From Acidobacteriota bacterium (GTDB lineage Bacteria; Acidobacteriota; Thermoanaerobaculia; Multivoradales; J023): 64,000 nt of DNA. Positions 41,273-51,124 of the stretch are shown here, piece after piece. Each line of letters starts with the position of its first letter. The first letter of the stretch is position 1. The notes beneath the pieces were generated by a model. That model worked only from the letters and a program-made list of their open reading frames with translations. It ran no database searches and was not told where the DNA came from. The position numbers and the translations under genes were made by a program. Location of the stretch: positions 310,001 through 374,000 of the forward strand of contig JAJCXR010000054.1 in assembly GCA_029263315.1 (NCBI GenBank), read 5' to 3'.

Positions 41273-43558
41273 ATGATCGGTCCTATCTCGCTGCCCTACC
41301 TTCGCCCCAGCCCCGGCGCGATCTTCGCCGTCCTGCTCGCCGCCTCGCTGCTGTCCACCTCGGGAGTCGACGCGGCATCGTGGTCCGAGAACCCCCTCGA
41401 GCAAGCGATCGGCCGCTCGGAGGTGCGCATTTTTTCAGCCCCGTTTGCCCTCGAAGCCGGCGGCACGGTATGGGATTACGCCTTGGCCGATCGTCTAAAG
41501 CAGTTGGGTTATCGTCGTGTCCGAAGCCAACCGCAACGGGTTGGGGAGTTTTTCTGGGGCAACGAGGTCTTCTGGATCTACCGCCGATCGTTTCAGCATG
41601 GTGGCGACGAGGTGGCGGCCCAACTCTTGCGCCTCGAGCTCGACGAGGACTCCGGTCGTATCCTCAGGGCCTCCAATACCACCGGTACCCCACCCGCTGG
41701 CCTGGAAGCCAGCCTCGAGCCCATGCTCCTGGCCGAAAGCTTGAAGGGGGTCAGGGCAAGACGCCTACCCTGCGCCCTCGACGACTTGCCCGAGCACGTC
41801 TGGCGACCGGTGTTGGCGGCTGAAGACGCACGCTTCTTCAGCCACATGGGGCTCGACGCCCGCTCCTTGGCCCGGGCCTTGCTGGCCAACGCCAAGGCCG
41901 GCAAGGTCACCCAGGGGGGCAGCACCATCACCCAGCAACTGATCAAGAATCGGGATCTCTCCCCCCGCCGCAGTCTCGGACGCAAGGCCTCGGAAGCCCT
42001 CCGCTCGCTGGCCCTCGAGGCCGACTACGACAAAAAAGAGATCCTCGAGGCTTATCTCAATCAGGTCTACCTCGGCCATGTCGACGGCCTGGCGGTGCAC
42101 GGCTTCGGGGCCGGGGCGCGGGCCTTCTTCGACAAGTCGCCCCAGGACTTGACCTTGCCGGAGGCTGCGCTGCTGGCCGCCATCATCCAGGGCCCCAATC
42201 GTCTGTCGCCCCAGCGCCACCCCGAAACGGCCCGCAAACGTCGCGATTGGGTGCTGCAGCGCATGGCAGAGCTGGAGTGGTCAGAACCTTTGGCCGTCAA
42301 AAAGGCGCAGGCAACCCCCCTGGGATTGAGCTCGGGACATCTCGAAGCGCCCTTGGCGAGTCACTTCCGCAGTTGGGTCAAGGCCTGGAGTGAAGACAAA
42401 GTCCCCCGTCGCCTCGCCAAGGGCCGTGGCCTGCGCATCGAAACCTCCCTCGACCCTTGGGCCCAGGCGCAGGCCGAGAAAACCGTCCGTCGGCATCTCG
42501 ACACCCTACGGCGCCGAGGCGGTGACAACCTCTCGATGGCGCTGGTGGCCCTCGACGCCGCAAGCGGCGATGTGGTGGCCTACGTCGGAGGGCATCCCGA
42601 CGAGCGCAGCGGCGGCTTCGATCGGGCGCGCAACGCCCGCCGACAGCCGGGATCGACGATCAAACCGCTCCTTCTGATGCAGGCTTTCGACAGCTGCGGC
42701 CGGCGCCCATCCCTCTACCCGGCGAGCCGCGTCGCCGACGCGCCCCTGCGCGTCGACCTGCCGTCGGGCCCCTGGGAGCCCCGCAACTCGGACCAACGCT
42801 TCCGCGGTACCGTGACCCTGCGCCAGGCGCTGCTCGAATCCCTCAATGTGCCGTTTGTTCGCATCACCCGCTGGTGCGGCGTCACCAACATGGCCCAACA
42901 CCTTCGCCAGGCCGGTTTGGACGTCCCGAAGCCGGCGCCCTTGTCCTTGGCCTTGGGGGCCGTCGAGACCTCCCCCTTGCAATTGGCGGCCGCCTACACG
43001 GCGGTGGCGGCGAACGGACAGCGGCTTCGTCCGCGGCCCGTCCTGCGGATCGAGACCCCCGGTGGGCGCTCCCTGAAACGGGTCAAGGTGCGGCAGCGCC
43101 ATTTGGTGGACGCCGCCAGCGCCTTCCTGGTGCACGACTTGATGCGCTCGGTGGTGGACGAGGGCGGCACGGCACGCTCCGTCGCCATCGACGGCTGGCA
43201 AGTGGCCGCCAAGACGGGGACCACCTCCGAGCGCCGCGATGCCTGGCTGGCCGGCTATGGCAATGGCCTGGTGACCGTCGTTTGGGTCGGCCGGGACGAT
43301 GGTCAGCCCTTGGGCATGACCGGCAGCAGCGCCGCGGCACCGCCTTGGCGGGACTTCATGGTCAAGTCGATGGGACGCCATCCCCGGCGTTCCGTGGCCC
43401 GCCCCGAAGGCATCGTCGAGTTGCCTGTCGACCGTCGCACCGGTCTGCTGGTGCGTCCCAGCAACCCATACGCTGAGATCGAGCTCTTTCGCCAGGGCAT
43501 CACCCCCCGCCGCGACCGCTTCTGGCGCCGCGACGAGGCCATACCGATCATCGAATAG
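41273..43558 (+). CDS. Class A penicillin-binding protein (PBP1b-like)
   Basis: 761 aa. Signal/anchor at 10-35, then a UB2H-like domain (WDYALADRLKQLGYRRV, FFWGNEVFWIYRR). The GT51 glycosyltransferase has EDARFFSHMGLD, GGSTITQQLIKN and the KKEILEAYLNQVYLG block with catalytic Glu. The transpeptidase has S-x-x-K (GSTIKPLL), S-x-N (ESLNVPF) and K-T-G (AAKTGTTSERRDAW). It polymerises and crosslinks peptidoglycan in the periplasm. Confidence 0.92.
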   Translation: MIGPISLPYLRPSPGAIFAVLLAASLLSTSGVDAASWSENPLEQAIGRSEVRIFSAPFALEAGGTVWDYALADRLKQLGYRRVRSQPQRVGEFFWGNEVFWIYRRSFQHGGDEVAAQLLRLELDEDSGRILRASNTTGTPPAGLEASLEPMLLAESLKGVRARRLPCALDDLPEHVWRPVLAAEDARFFSHMGLDARSLARALLANAKAGKVTQGGSTITQQLIKNRDLSPRRSLGRKASEALRSLALEADYDKKEILEAYLNQVYLGHVDGLAVHGFGAGARAFFDKSPQDLTLPEAALLAAIIQGPNRLSPQRHPETARKRRDWVLQRMAELEWSEPLAVKKAQATPLGLSSGHLEAPLASHFRSWVKAWSEDKVPRRLAKGRGLRIETSLDPWAQAQAEKTVRRHLDTLRRRGGDNLSMALVALDAASGDVVAYVGGHPDERSGGFDRARNARRQPGSTIKPLLLMQAFDSCGRRPSLYPASRVADAPLRVDLPSGPWEPRNSDQRFRGTVTLRQALLESLNVPFVRITRWCGVTNMAQHLRQAGLDVPKPAPLSLALGAVETSPLQLAAAYTAVAANGQRLRPRPVLRIETPGGRSLKRVKVRQRHLVDAASAFLVHDLMRSVVDEGGTARSVAIDGWQVAAKTGTTSERRDAWLAGYGNGLVTVVWVGRDDGQPLGMTGSSAAAPPWRDFMVKSMGRHPRRSVARPEGIVELPVDRRTGLLVRPSNPYAEIELFRQGITPRRDRFWRRDEAIPIIE

Positions 43559-43648
43559 GTGCCGGGCTGCTATTCTTGTGGCCCCCGATCGGAGCCGCTA
43601 AGATTCCGGCGGCAAAATTGAGCTTCAATGACTCCTAGGAGAGCCCCC

Positions 43649-44464
43649 ATGCAACCGTCCATCCGACGCCTCATCCTCAGCGCCCTGTCGCTTTGTGTCC
43701 TGCTGCCGGCCGTGGCACCGGCCGAGAGCACCCCCCAAGCCACAAAATGGCTCGAAAAGTTCATGGGGGTCTACGAGCAGGGCCCGTTCAGCACCAAGTA
43801 CACGGCCGATATCGAGATCGACAACGGCGATCAATCCGTCGACGGCTCCATGGACGGCTCCTTGACCTACCGCGATCCCTCCCACATGCACATGGAGATG
43901 AGCATGCTGCTGGCGGGAATCCCCGGCGCCCCCGCCGATCAGACCATGGAGATGCAGATGCTCTCGGTCAGCGATGGTGAGCTCACCTGGACTCAAATCG
44001 ACATGCCCGCCCTCGGCATGCAGCAGGTGATGAAGATCAGCCTGGAGGATGCGAAGAAATTGGCCGGAGCCCAAGGCGTCGGCATGGGGAACCCGGCTCC
44101 CATGGATCCGGTGCAACAGCTGCGCTCGATGACCGAGCAGTTGGACTTCGAGCTCGTCAAGGTGGAAGCAGGCGAAGCCCATCTCGAGGCCAAGATCACC
44201 GACGAAGCCAAGACCAGCCTCGGGCAAATGGCGGCGCTGCCCGGCCTCGAGACCATGACCTTGATCCTCGACGAAAAAACCGGTTTCCCTCGGCGCTTTT
44301 CGATGGGTGGAGAACGGCCCATCGTCGCCATCACCTTCTCCGACTTCAAGTTCCTCGACGAAAAGAGCCTGGCCGCAGACCTCTTCGTCTACACACCGCC
44401 GCAGGGGGTCCAGATCATGGACTTAGGAGCCATGACGCCAGCGGCGCAGCCGGTCGACCAATAG
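43649..44464 (+). CDS. Secreted LolA-like/outer-membrane lipoprotein-sorting-type protein
   Basis: 271 aa from the ATG at 43649 with AGGAG upstream. Signal peptide ends APAEST. The mature protein is a half-barrel-like beta protein: STKYTADIEIDNG, GSLTYRDPSHMHMEMSMLLA, HLEAKITDE and TMTLILDEKTGFPRRFSMGG, a pattern of LolA/LolB-type lipid carriers. Lipoprotein transport is possible; it is not the canonical LolA by length. Confidence 0.65.
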   Translation: MQPSIRRLILSALSLCVLLPAVAPAESTPQATKWLEKFMGVYEQGPFSTKYTADIEIDNGDQSVDGSMDGSLTYRDPSHMHMEMSMLLAGIPGAPADQTMEMQMLSVSDGELTWTQIDMPALGMQQVMKISLEDAKKLAGAQGVGMGNPAPMDPVQQLRSMTEQLDFELVKVEAGEAHLEAKITDEAKTSLGQMAALPGLETMTLILDEKTGFPRRFSMGGERPIVAITFSDFKFLDEKSLAADLFVYTPPQGVQIMDLGAMTPAAQPVDQ

Positions 44465-44633
44465 GCCTTTGAGTACACCTTTTCAAAAATACGCTGGTCT
44501 TCGAGCGCCGATGCATCCACCTCCGCGGCGTTACGCTCGCTGCAACAGAGCCCCACTATGCCTCGCTCGCAAGCCTTGCGGGCGCGGCGCCTCGGGGCTC
44601 TCGATACGTCACCGTATTTCCGGAAAGGTGCAC

Positions 44634-45602
44634 TTAGGGGGCTGCCGGTGATCGTCGGACGGCCCGCCGCGCATCCACCGTGAAGACGATCAAAGCCAGC
44701 CAAATACAGCTGAAGGCCGCCAGATGGGGCAGCGAGAAGGCCTCGTCGAAGACAAAGACACCGAGCAGAAACTGCCCGGTGGGGGCCAGGTATTGCAACA
44801 CGCCGACGGTGGAGAGGGGCAGACGCCTGGCACCGTGGGTGAACCAGATCAGCGGCAGCGCCGTGATCAACCCCGTCGCCACCAGCAGGCCTTGTTGGAC
44901 CGCTCCTTGCTCGAGACTGAAAATCGGCTTGTCGAGGCTCAGCAAATAGGCCAAGACAAAGGGAAAGAGCAGCCACACTTCCAAGGTCAGCCCCTCTTCC
45001 GGCGACGCCGCCACCGATTTGCGAACCAAGCCGTAGAATCCGAAGCTGGCCGGCAAGGCGAGGGCTATCCACGGCAAGGAGCCCAGGCTGACGGTCAGCA
45101 GCAGGACGCCAAAAGCCGCCAAGGCCACCGACACCCCTTGCCAACGGCGCAGACGCTCACCCAAGAAGAGGATTCCCAGCAGGACATTGAACAACGGGTT
45201 GATGAAATAGCCCAGGCTGGCATCGACGATATGCCCCGAATTGACGGCTGAGATGTAGAGAAACCAGTTGATGCCGATCAGCACCGTCGACAGCACCAGC
45301 AGACCGAGGGTCCGTCCGGACTTGAACAGCTGTCGAAACTTGGACCAACTACGGCGCCAAGCCATCAACGGCACCATCATGACGCTGCACCAGAGAATTC
45401 GGTGGGCCAGCAGCTCACCGGCCGGAACGTTGGAGAGCAACTTCCAGAATAGCGGGCTCAGTCCCCAAACGAGAAAACAACCGGTGGTGTAGAGATAGCC
45501 CACGGTGGTCTCGCTGAGACCACTCTCCCCTTGGCTGGCCAAGCCCGAAAGTTTTGTCAAAATCTTGATCCCACGGATTCGGAATGCTGGTCGCCACGGC
45601 AT
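44634..45602 (-). CDS. rarD: RarD-type EamA transporter
   Basis: Up to 322 aa; homologues begin near residue 27, so a later non-ATG start is possible. Ten membrane segments in two EamA repeats: GCFLVWGLSPLFWKLLSNVP, AHRILWCSVMM, STVLIGINWFLYISAVNSGH, ASLGYFINPLFNVLLGILFL and FYGLVRKSVAASPEEGLTLE are RarD hallmarks. The substrate of RarD is not established. Confidence 0.85.
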   Translation of the reverse strand: MPWRPAFRIRGIKILTKLSGLASQGESGLSETTVGYLYTTGCFLVWGLSPLFWKLLSNVPAGELLAHRILWCSVMMVPLMAWRRSWSKFRQLFKSGRTLGLLVLSTVLIGINWFLYISAVNSGHIVDASLGYFINPLFNVLLGILFLGERLRRWQGVSVALAAFGVLLLTVSLGSLPWIALALPASFGFYGLVRKSVAASPEEGLTLEVWLLFPFVLAYLLSLDKPIFSLEQGAVQQGLLVATGLITALPLIWFTHGARRLPLSTVGVLQYLAPTGQFLLGVFVFDEAFSLPHLAAFSCIWLALIVFTVDARRAVRRSPAAP

Positions 45603-45620
45603 CGGGGCCCAGAAATAGAC

Positions 45621-45646
45621 GAGCCGGCGGTCGAAACCACCGGCTC
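45621..45646 (-). terminator. Hairpin after the protease gene
   Basis: GAGCCGGTGGT and ACCGCCGGCTC form an 11-bp stem (one G-T/A-C exception) around TTCG on the coding strand, followed by GTCTATTTCT. It lies 90 bp past the stop. Confidence 0.6.
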
Positions 45647-45735
45647 GAAAACCACGGCTCCCTCGGCAGATGCCGCGAGCAGTGGATGGCGTCGGTCAGC
45701 CAATCAAAGCTGATTCGCTCCGCCCTGCAATGGGC

Positions 45736-47532
45736 TCAGGGGCACGTGGCAAAGGCATCGGTATCGGTGATCGCCGCCGCCGAGGTGCCGAGGGGATTGA
45801 AGTACTCCTTGACGCAACCGGTCTCCGAATCGGTGACCCGCAAGGTGTATTCGACGTTGGTGGTCGCCGCTGAGAAGACCCAGAAGCGGTCGTTGAAGCC
45901 GCAACCGTTGATCACCTTGAGCAGCATTTCCCAGTTGTCGGCATTGAAGAAGTAGAGCAACCCCGAATCGTTGGAGCTCACTTGATCGACGACCTGGGCC
46001 GAGCCCGAAGCGTTGCTGAAGTCGCGCCAGTCGACCTCCACTTGGAAGCGATCATCACTCAAGCACAGGGTTCGATCGTCTTCCTGGCATAGGAAGGGGG
46101 CGGACACCTGGTCGTCGCAAGCGTCACCGCCGCCGCCACCACCACCACCGCCACCACCGCCACCGCCGGTGCTCTCGTCACGACCGTCCAGCACCAAAGC
46201 GGAGCTGCCGGGGGCCAGAAACTGCGACAGACCTAGGTTCCACGAAGAGGAGATCCGGCCGTACCAGTCGGCGAGATTGTTGCCACAGGCGGCAAAACCT
46301 CCGTGCAACTGCCCCACGACGCGCCCCGCCTGGTTGAACAACGGCGAACCGGACGAGCCACCTTCGGTGGTGCCGTCGTCCCAGTCGGCAACCCGGATGT
46401 GCGTGCCGTCGCCCGGGCTGCTAGTGCCCAGGTAGGTGGTGGTCGAGGTGGCATCGTCTTCGAAGCTGATGCGTTTCTCTTGGCCCTGCGGATGGTGGAT
46501 GGCCACGACGCCGCTCGTGTGATCGATGTTGCGAGCGTCCCAACCTGCCCAGTAGACGTTGAAGGCCGACGATGGAGCGCTATCGAGCCGCACCAGGGTA
46601 AAGTCGGAGGTCGCGCTGCCTGCCAGGAAGGTGGAGCCGCTTTGGGTGTTCCCCAAATTACCATTGCCCGGGGCCCCACTGGCGCCACCCCCCGGAATGC
46701 GGCAGGTCGAGTTGGCGTAGTTCCAATAGGTCACCAGGGACTGGGCATTGTTGGCACCGAGGTTACAGTGATCCGCCGTTATGAAGTATGGCGTCAAATC
46801 CTGGTCCGTATTGTTGACCATGTAGCCGGTGCAAAGGAAAAGACCGCTGATGGTAATGCGCGCCACCGAGCGGATCTCATCGCGCCAGGCATTACCATCC
46901 GGACACACCACATCAATGTTGCAGGATCCTGATTTGTCGGCGCCGTCGAGAGATCTGTAGGCGTGGTTGATACGACTCAGCTCGAGCACCAGCTGGTCCC
47001 GTTGACCGGCGGCCAGCTGCACTTCGATCACCGCATCGTCGCCGGGCACGATGGGGGTCCAGAATTCGCCATGGGCCTTGTTCTGCCCAGCGTCGAAAGG
47101 CCCTTGGACGGTGGCGCCGTCGGCGCTGTAGAGCACCATACGCCCACCCGCCGGCAGGTAGAGCTTGGAGAAGCCAAAATTGAGGCTCTCGGCCCCCGGA
47201 GACTCGATGCGTAAACGCCAAAGCTCGCTGCCGTCATGGAGGGTTTCCCAGGTGCCGTGGGTCTTGGCGTCGTAGGCCACTTCGATGGCTGTAGCAAACC
47301 GCACCGGCACGCCAGGTCCGGCGGTGAGGGCATCTTCCGCCAGCAGGGCGTCGTTGTCGACCCACGGCTGAAGGTGCTTCTCGACCACGTCGAGGGGCTG
47401 CGCTCCTTTGGCGATGGCATGCAATGAACCTGGGTTGGCCGAAGCAATATCGGCAGGAACGACGACCGAGACCAGGGCCATGGCGAGGGCCGCACAGCCG
47501 AGGCGAGTCATACGGGGCAAGATCTTTTTCAT
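45736..47532 (-). CDS. Secreted trypsin-like (lysyl-endopeptidase-type) serine protease
   Basis: 598 aa from the ATG at 47532, with GGAGA upstream. The signal peptide ends ADIASA. A pro-domain (residues 30-215) is followed by an S1-type protease with the triad in YFITADHC (His), ATSDFTLVRL (Asp) and EGGSSGSPLF (Ser), and Cys pairs as in lysyl endopeptidases. A linker of 14 Gly leads to a C-terminal domain (CLSDDRFQVEVDWRDFSNAS, NADNWEMLLKVINGCGFNDR) that recurs in secreted proteins of such genomes and may sort or bind the surface. Confidence 0.88.
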   Translation of the reverse strand: MKKILPRMTRLGCAALAMALVSVVVPADIASANPGSLHAIAKGAQPLDVVEKHLQPWVDNDALLAEDALTAGPGVPVRFATAIEVAYDAKTHGTWETLHDGSELWRLRIESPGAESLNFGFSKLYLPAGGRMVLYSADGATVQGPFDAGQNKAHGEFWTPIVPGDDAVIEVQLAAGQRDQLVLELSRINHAYRSLDGADKSGSCNIDVVCPDGNAWRDEIRSVARITISGLFLCTGYMVNNTDQDLTPYFITADHCNLGANNAQSLVTYWNYANSTCRIPGGGASGAPGNGNLGNTQSGSTFLAGSATSDFTLVRLDSAPSSAFNVYWAGWDARNIDHTSGVVAIHHPQGQEKRISFEDDATSTTTYLGTSSPGDGTHIRVADWDDGTTEGGSSGSPLFNQAGRVVGQLHGGFAACGNNLADWYGRISSSWNLGLSQFLAPGSSALVLDGRDESTGGGGGGGGGGGGGGDACDDQVSAPFLCQEDDRTLCLSDDRFQVEVDWRDFSNASGSAQVVDQVSSNDSGLLYFFNADNWEMLLKVINGCGFNDRFWVFSAATTNVEYTLRVTDSETGCVKEYFNPLGTSAAAITDTDAFATCP

Positions 47533-47578
47533 CGCTGTCTCCAACATGGTGGGTGAAACCTGGCCATCCGATCCTATG

Positions 47579-48220
47579 TCAGAATAGCGTACGACGCAAT
47601 TGCCGCCAGGGCTGACGACGCCGCAACCACCACGTTCCAACGGCGGCGACCAGCAGCAGCCCGAGAATCAGCTTGACGCTCCGCGCTTGCCCCACCATCT
47701 GCTCCCACGAGTCGGCGCCCCAAACCCCCAGGGCCATGACAAAGACGACAAACAGGATGTTGCCCAAGGAAGCGTAGATCACCACCCAGGGAAAGCGTTG
47801 GCGTAGGGCGCCGGAGGTGAAGAGCATGAATCCCCGCACGATGGGCATGAAGCGGTTGATCAATAGAATGCGCTCCCCCGAGCCCCCCAGGAGCTTTTCG
47901 ATGTCTTCGCGCTGCGGCCTTCTGCCGCGCCGCGACAACAACCTGAGCAGCAGGTCGAGGCCGATGCGCCGTCCGATGCCGTAGGCGAGGATAGAACCCA
48001 AGATGCTGCCCGCCAACGCACAGGCAAAGGTCAAACCGAGGGGCACGACACCTCGACCGGCGAGGAAAAAGCCAACCAGCAGCACGGTGTCTCCAGGGTA
48101 GGGGGGCACGACGTACTCCAAACACGCCGAAACCAGGACGATGATCGGGATAGCGGCCACCGGTAGGGTTTGCGCCATGGCCACTGGATCGTCGAGCAAC
48201 CCTGTCAGCAGATCGATCAA
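47579..48220 (-). CDS. DedA-family membrane protein
   Basis: 213 aa. VLVSACLEYVVPPYPGDTVL (with the acidic residue and Pro-Pro-x-Pro-Gly-Asp motif), GSILAYGIGRRIG and LLINRFMPIVRGFMLFTSGA (conserved Arg residues) define DedA proteins, proposed lipid scramblases or flippases dependent on the membrane potential. It overlaps the acyltransferase gene by four bases, so both are co-translated; both act on membrane lipids. Confidence 0.9.
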   Translation of the reverse strand: MIDLLTGLLDDPVAMAQTLPVAAIPIIVLVSACLEYVVPPYPGDTVLLVGFFLAGRGVVPLGLTFACALAGSILGSILAYGIGRRIGLDLLLRLLSRRGRRPQREDIEKLLGGSGERILLINRFMPIVRGFMLFTSGALRQRFPWVVIYASLGNILFVVFVMALGVWGADSWEQMVGQARSVKLILGLLLVAAVGTWWLRRRQPWRQLRRTLF

Positions 48221-49011
48221 GTGAGGTCCCCTTCAGACGCCTGCGGTGACAAGTCCCAAGACACGGACAGCGGCTCCGACGCCACCCCGCGTCGCAATTG
48301 AGCCTCGACGGCATCGACCCAGGCTGACGCATCGCCCGCCGTCCGTTGCGTCGCCGGGGGCAACCTTTCGACGATGAGCCGCAGGCCGTCGTCGGATTCC
48401 GCCTGGGCTCGCAACCAAAGAACCTCCGACGCCCCTGCCGCCGCCAAACGAGCCCAGGCCGGGGCCGTTCCCCCAGCGCCTGCGGCCATGGCTGCGAAAT
48501 CGTCACGCCCCAGGACCCAAACGACCGTTTTGCCGCTCTCCAGTAGAAACCTCAGCGCCGGTATGTCGGCGGCATCTTGCAACCTCCAACGGTGCGCCAA
48601 GGCTCCGTGGGCGGGCAGCCCTGCCGTCGTAGCACGACGGGCCGGATCGACCACCAGCTCGATCGGGCGATGAAAAAGCGCCACGGCGCAGACCGAGGCA
48701 ACCCACATGGGATCGGCCGTCAGCACCATTTGCCCTTTGCCCGCGGACCGCTGTGCGAGAGCCTGCCAGCCGGAAAACCGCAAATAACGACACGACCGCC
48801 GAGGCGCCGCGGCGATCATCTCACTGATCCAGACGGCGAGCCCACGGTGACGGTAGCGCTCCTGCACCGAGACCGAGGCGGTAGCACGGCGTCCGGATCG
48901 CCGCCCAGCGCGATCGGCCCCCATCGTCCAACCGGCCATCCAAACCACGACCTTGCGGCCGAGGGATGCGGGGAGATGGCGGGCCAGCCACCTCAGAACC
49001 TGCCAAAACAA
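48217..49011 (-). CDS. LpxL/HtrB-like acyltransferase
   Basis: About 264 aa from a TTG at 49011; the start is uncertain because the frame stays open into the upstream OM-protein gene. The order LFWQVLRWLARHLP, ISEMIAAAPRRSCRYLRFSG, MVLTADPMWVASVCAVALFH and RPIELVVDP resembles lipid A late acyltransferases, but the expected HxxxxE catalytic motif is not evident. It may be a diverged homologue. Confidence 0.55.
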   Translation of the reverse strand: MFWQVLRWLARHLPASLGRKVVVWMAGWTMGADRAGRRSGRRATASVSVQERYRHRGLAVWISEMIAAAPRRSCRYLRFSGWQALAQRSAGKGQMVLTADPMWVASVCAVALFHRPIELVVDPARRATTAGLPAHGALAHRWRLQDAADIPALRFLLESGKTVVWVLGRDDFAAMAAGAGGTAPAWARLAAAGASEVLWLRAQAESDDGLRLIVERLPPATQRTAGDASAWVDAVEAQLRRGVASEPLSVSWDLSPQASEGDLT

Positions 49012-49030
49012 ACGGCGGGGTTGGAGGCTT

Positions 49031-49696
49031 CTAGAAATGGAAGCCGAAACCCACGTGGGCCATGACGAAGAAACGGGCGTAGTCGAGATCGGCATAGTGG
49101 CCGGACAGCTCGCCGAGCACGCTCCAATGGTCACCGATTTGGAAGTCCCCCGACGCGCCCAAAGTCAAACCGACGGTGGATTCGTCGAAGCTTCGAAACG
49201 TGGTGCCATCGAATTCCAGACCGTCGCTCACTTCGTAGAGCCCGAGACCGACAAAAATACCCGACTCGTAGCTCGGCTCGGTGTACAGGTACTCGCCCGA
49301 CAAAGTGAGGTACGTCAAATTGGTGTCGACGGCACCGAAGAGACCGACGGCGCCATCGTCATCGAGCTCCATCGTCCCTGCACGGATGCTGAACCGGGTG
49401 TTGTTGTCCTTCTTGATGCCGAACAGCACCTGCAAGCCCAGGTTGGTCAAACCACTGTCCGGCTCGGCATCTGTGGCGCCCCCGATGCCGCCCATGACGC
49501 CGATGGTGAAGTCGTAGGGGCTCTGCGCCTGGGCATCGCCGGCCAGCGAACCGAGCGCCAGCAACATTCCCAGAACCACAGCCAAGCCGATCGGACCTTG
49601 GGTTCCTCGGTGATTGGTCAGTCGATGGTCGAGCGGCAAGCTCTGACGCCGGAACGCAAGTCCCGAGAATCTCGCCAGGAGTCGTTGATGTTGCAA
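49031..49696 (-). CDS. Outer-membrane beta-barrel protein
   Basis: 221 aa from a TTG at 49696 preceded by GAGGAG. The export signal is late (LAVVLGMLLALGSLAGDAQA, residues 38-58), so an internal start is possible. The mature part alternates amphipathic strands (YDFTIGVMGGIGG, GIFVGLGLYEVSDGLEF, STVGLTLGASGDFQIG) and ends VGFGFHF with terminal Phe: an eight-stranded barrel is likely. Confidence 0.75.
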   Translation of the reverse strand: MQHQRLLARFSGLAFRRQSLPLDHRLTNHRGTQGPIGLAVVLGMLLALGSLAGDAQAQSPYDFTIGVMGGIGGATDAEPDSGLTNLGLQVLFGIKKDNNTRFSIRAGTMELDDDGAVGLFGAVDTNLTYLTLSGEYLYTEPSYESGIFVGLGLYEVSDGLEFDGTTFRSFDESTVGLTLGASGDFQIGDHWSVLGELSGHYADLDYARFFVMAHVGFGFHF

Positions 49697-50013
49697 GAGC
49701 CTCTCCTCGTTTCAGCCGGGCGGTCGCGCCGTCCGTGCTCAGTTGTCTTCAGTTGGGCATCCGTCGGGACGCCAATGGTGGCCATATCTTGGCAGAAAGC
49801 GAGGGGTTGAAGAAGTCGATCCCCACAACCGGCCAAAAACATGCACGAATTTCGTCACAAGTCTCTAGTAGATGCGCCACGGTGGATGCGCCACGCAAGG
49901 CCTACATTCCTAAGGAGACTCAGAAAGTGTACGCAGACGAAGCCCCGAACGTCACAACGAATCAACCTATCGGCCCTGCGGTGAAAACGGGCCGTACGGT
50001 GAGAGAGGGACAT
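49697..50013. other. Divergent intergenic region
   Basis: 317 bp between the OM-protein gene and comF, so it must hold promoters for both directions, but I see no strong -35/-10 pair or operator. It contains a near-tandem GCGCCACGGTGGATGCGCCAC. Confidence 0.5.
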
Positions 50014-50823
50014 ATGATGAAAGCGGGCCATCTGGCCAAGACCGCCGCCGGATTGCTCGCTCGTGTCCTGCATATTCTAATTCCGCGCTGCTGCTTGGCT
50101 TGTCAAGCTCCGGTGTGGACCGACCACCTGGGCCTCGGCCTGTGCGGCGGCTGCGCCGCAGGCCTACGACCTTGGCCCGATGACGGATGCGCCGTCTGCC
50201 AACGTCCGCTGAGCGCCGCCGACACGCCCCCCACCTACCGATGCAGTGCCTGCCGTCTCAAGCCGCCACCCTACAACCGATGCCTGGCCGCATGGAGCTA
50301 CGAGTCTCCTTTGGACTCCGTCCTACAGGCTTACAAGTTCCGAGGCCTGCGTTACCTGGGCGAGCCGTTGGGCCGTCTGGCGGCGCTTCGCTTGGGGGCT
50401 CAGCTCGAAAACATCGATCTGGTAGTGCCCGTGCCGCTACACTGGCACCGACGCCTGGCACGGGGGTTCGATCAAGCAGAGATCTTGAGCCGGGCGGTGG
50501 CCAAAACCCTGCGGCTCCCTTGTCAGAAGGCCCTGCGACGACGGCGGCACACCAGGGCGCAGAGTCTTCTCACCAAGACAGAGCGTCGACAAAATCTGAC
50601 AGGGGCCTTCACCCTGTGCTCCCCGGCAGTGTGCCCTGGACGCCACGTCTTGCTGGTCGATGATGTCCTGACAACCGGCGCCACCCTCGAAACCGCGGCT
50701 CGGGCGATACAACGGGCGAAGCCGCTCAGCCTGACAGTGCTCAGCATCGCCCGCACTCCAGCGGCCGATCAGGTCTGCGACGGCCACCATCAGATACCAA
50801 AAAGAGACACTCGGTGTGCGTAA
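50014..50823 (+). CDS. comF: ComF-family phosphoribosyltransferase-like protein
   Basis: 269 aa from the ATG at 50014 with GAGGGA upstream. N-terminal zinc ribbon with four CxxC pairs (CCLACQ, CGGCAAG, CAVCQRP, CSACR), then LDSVLQAYKFRGLRYLGEPL and a PRTase domain with LVVPVPLHWHRRLARGFDQA and the PRPP loop VLLVDDVLTTGATLE. ComF supports DNA uptake in transformable bacteria; in others the role is open. Confidence 0.88.
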   Translation: MMKAGHLAKTAAGLLARVLHILIPRCCLACQAPVWTDHLGLGLCGGCAAGLRPWPDDGCAVCQRPLSAADTPPTYRCSACRLKPPPYNRCLAAWSYESPLDSVLQAYKFRGLRYLGEPLGRLAALRLGAQLENIDLVVPVPLHWHRRLARGFDQAEILSRAVAKTLRLPCQKALRRRRHTRAQSLLTKTERRQNLTGAFTLCSPAVCPGRHVLLVDDVLTTGATLETAARAIQRAKPLSLTVLSIARTPAADQVCDGHHQIPKRDTRCA

Positions 50824-51048
50824 AGGAAACACTTTGGGCGAACCCCATGCCCGCCAAGATCCGGAAATCAGCCCTCCGGCCTGCTCGAGGATGCTTGGAG
50901 GCCCATGCGATGACATCGTGACATGGCTTGGAATTTGCACTTCAGATTTGATGAAGATGCGAGACCCAACGACAATCGGCAACCCAACTCGGTCGATGGC
51001 CGACAGACAGCAACTGGCCCCTGATTACCTCCCATTGACGGCCACCAG

Positions 51049-51078
51049 TTGGCAACAACGCACCGCCCTGTGTATAGT
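51049..51078 (+). promoter_or_regulatory. Candidate sigma-70-type promoter
   Basis: TTGGCA (51049) and TATAGT (51073) with an 18-bp spacer lie 47 bp before the TonB-receptor-like gene. Both boxes are one mismatch or two from consensus. Confidence 0.45.
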
Positions 51079-51124
51079 CGCCTGTGTCCAATCGACCTAT
51101 CTGACGATCTGGCCCGACTCAAAG

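Noticed and set aside
39946..41823. 625-codon plus-strand frame opposite the nitronate monooxygenase
   Set aside because: Antisense shadow; the minus-strand frame carries all the family motifs.
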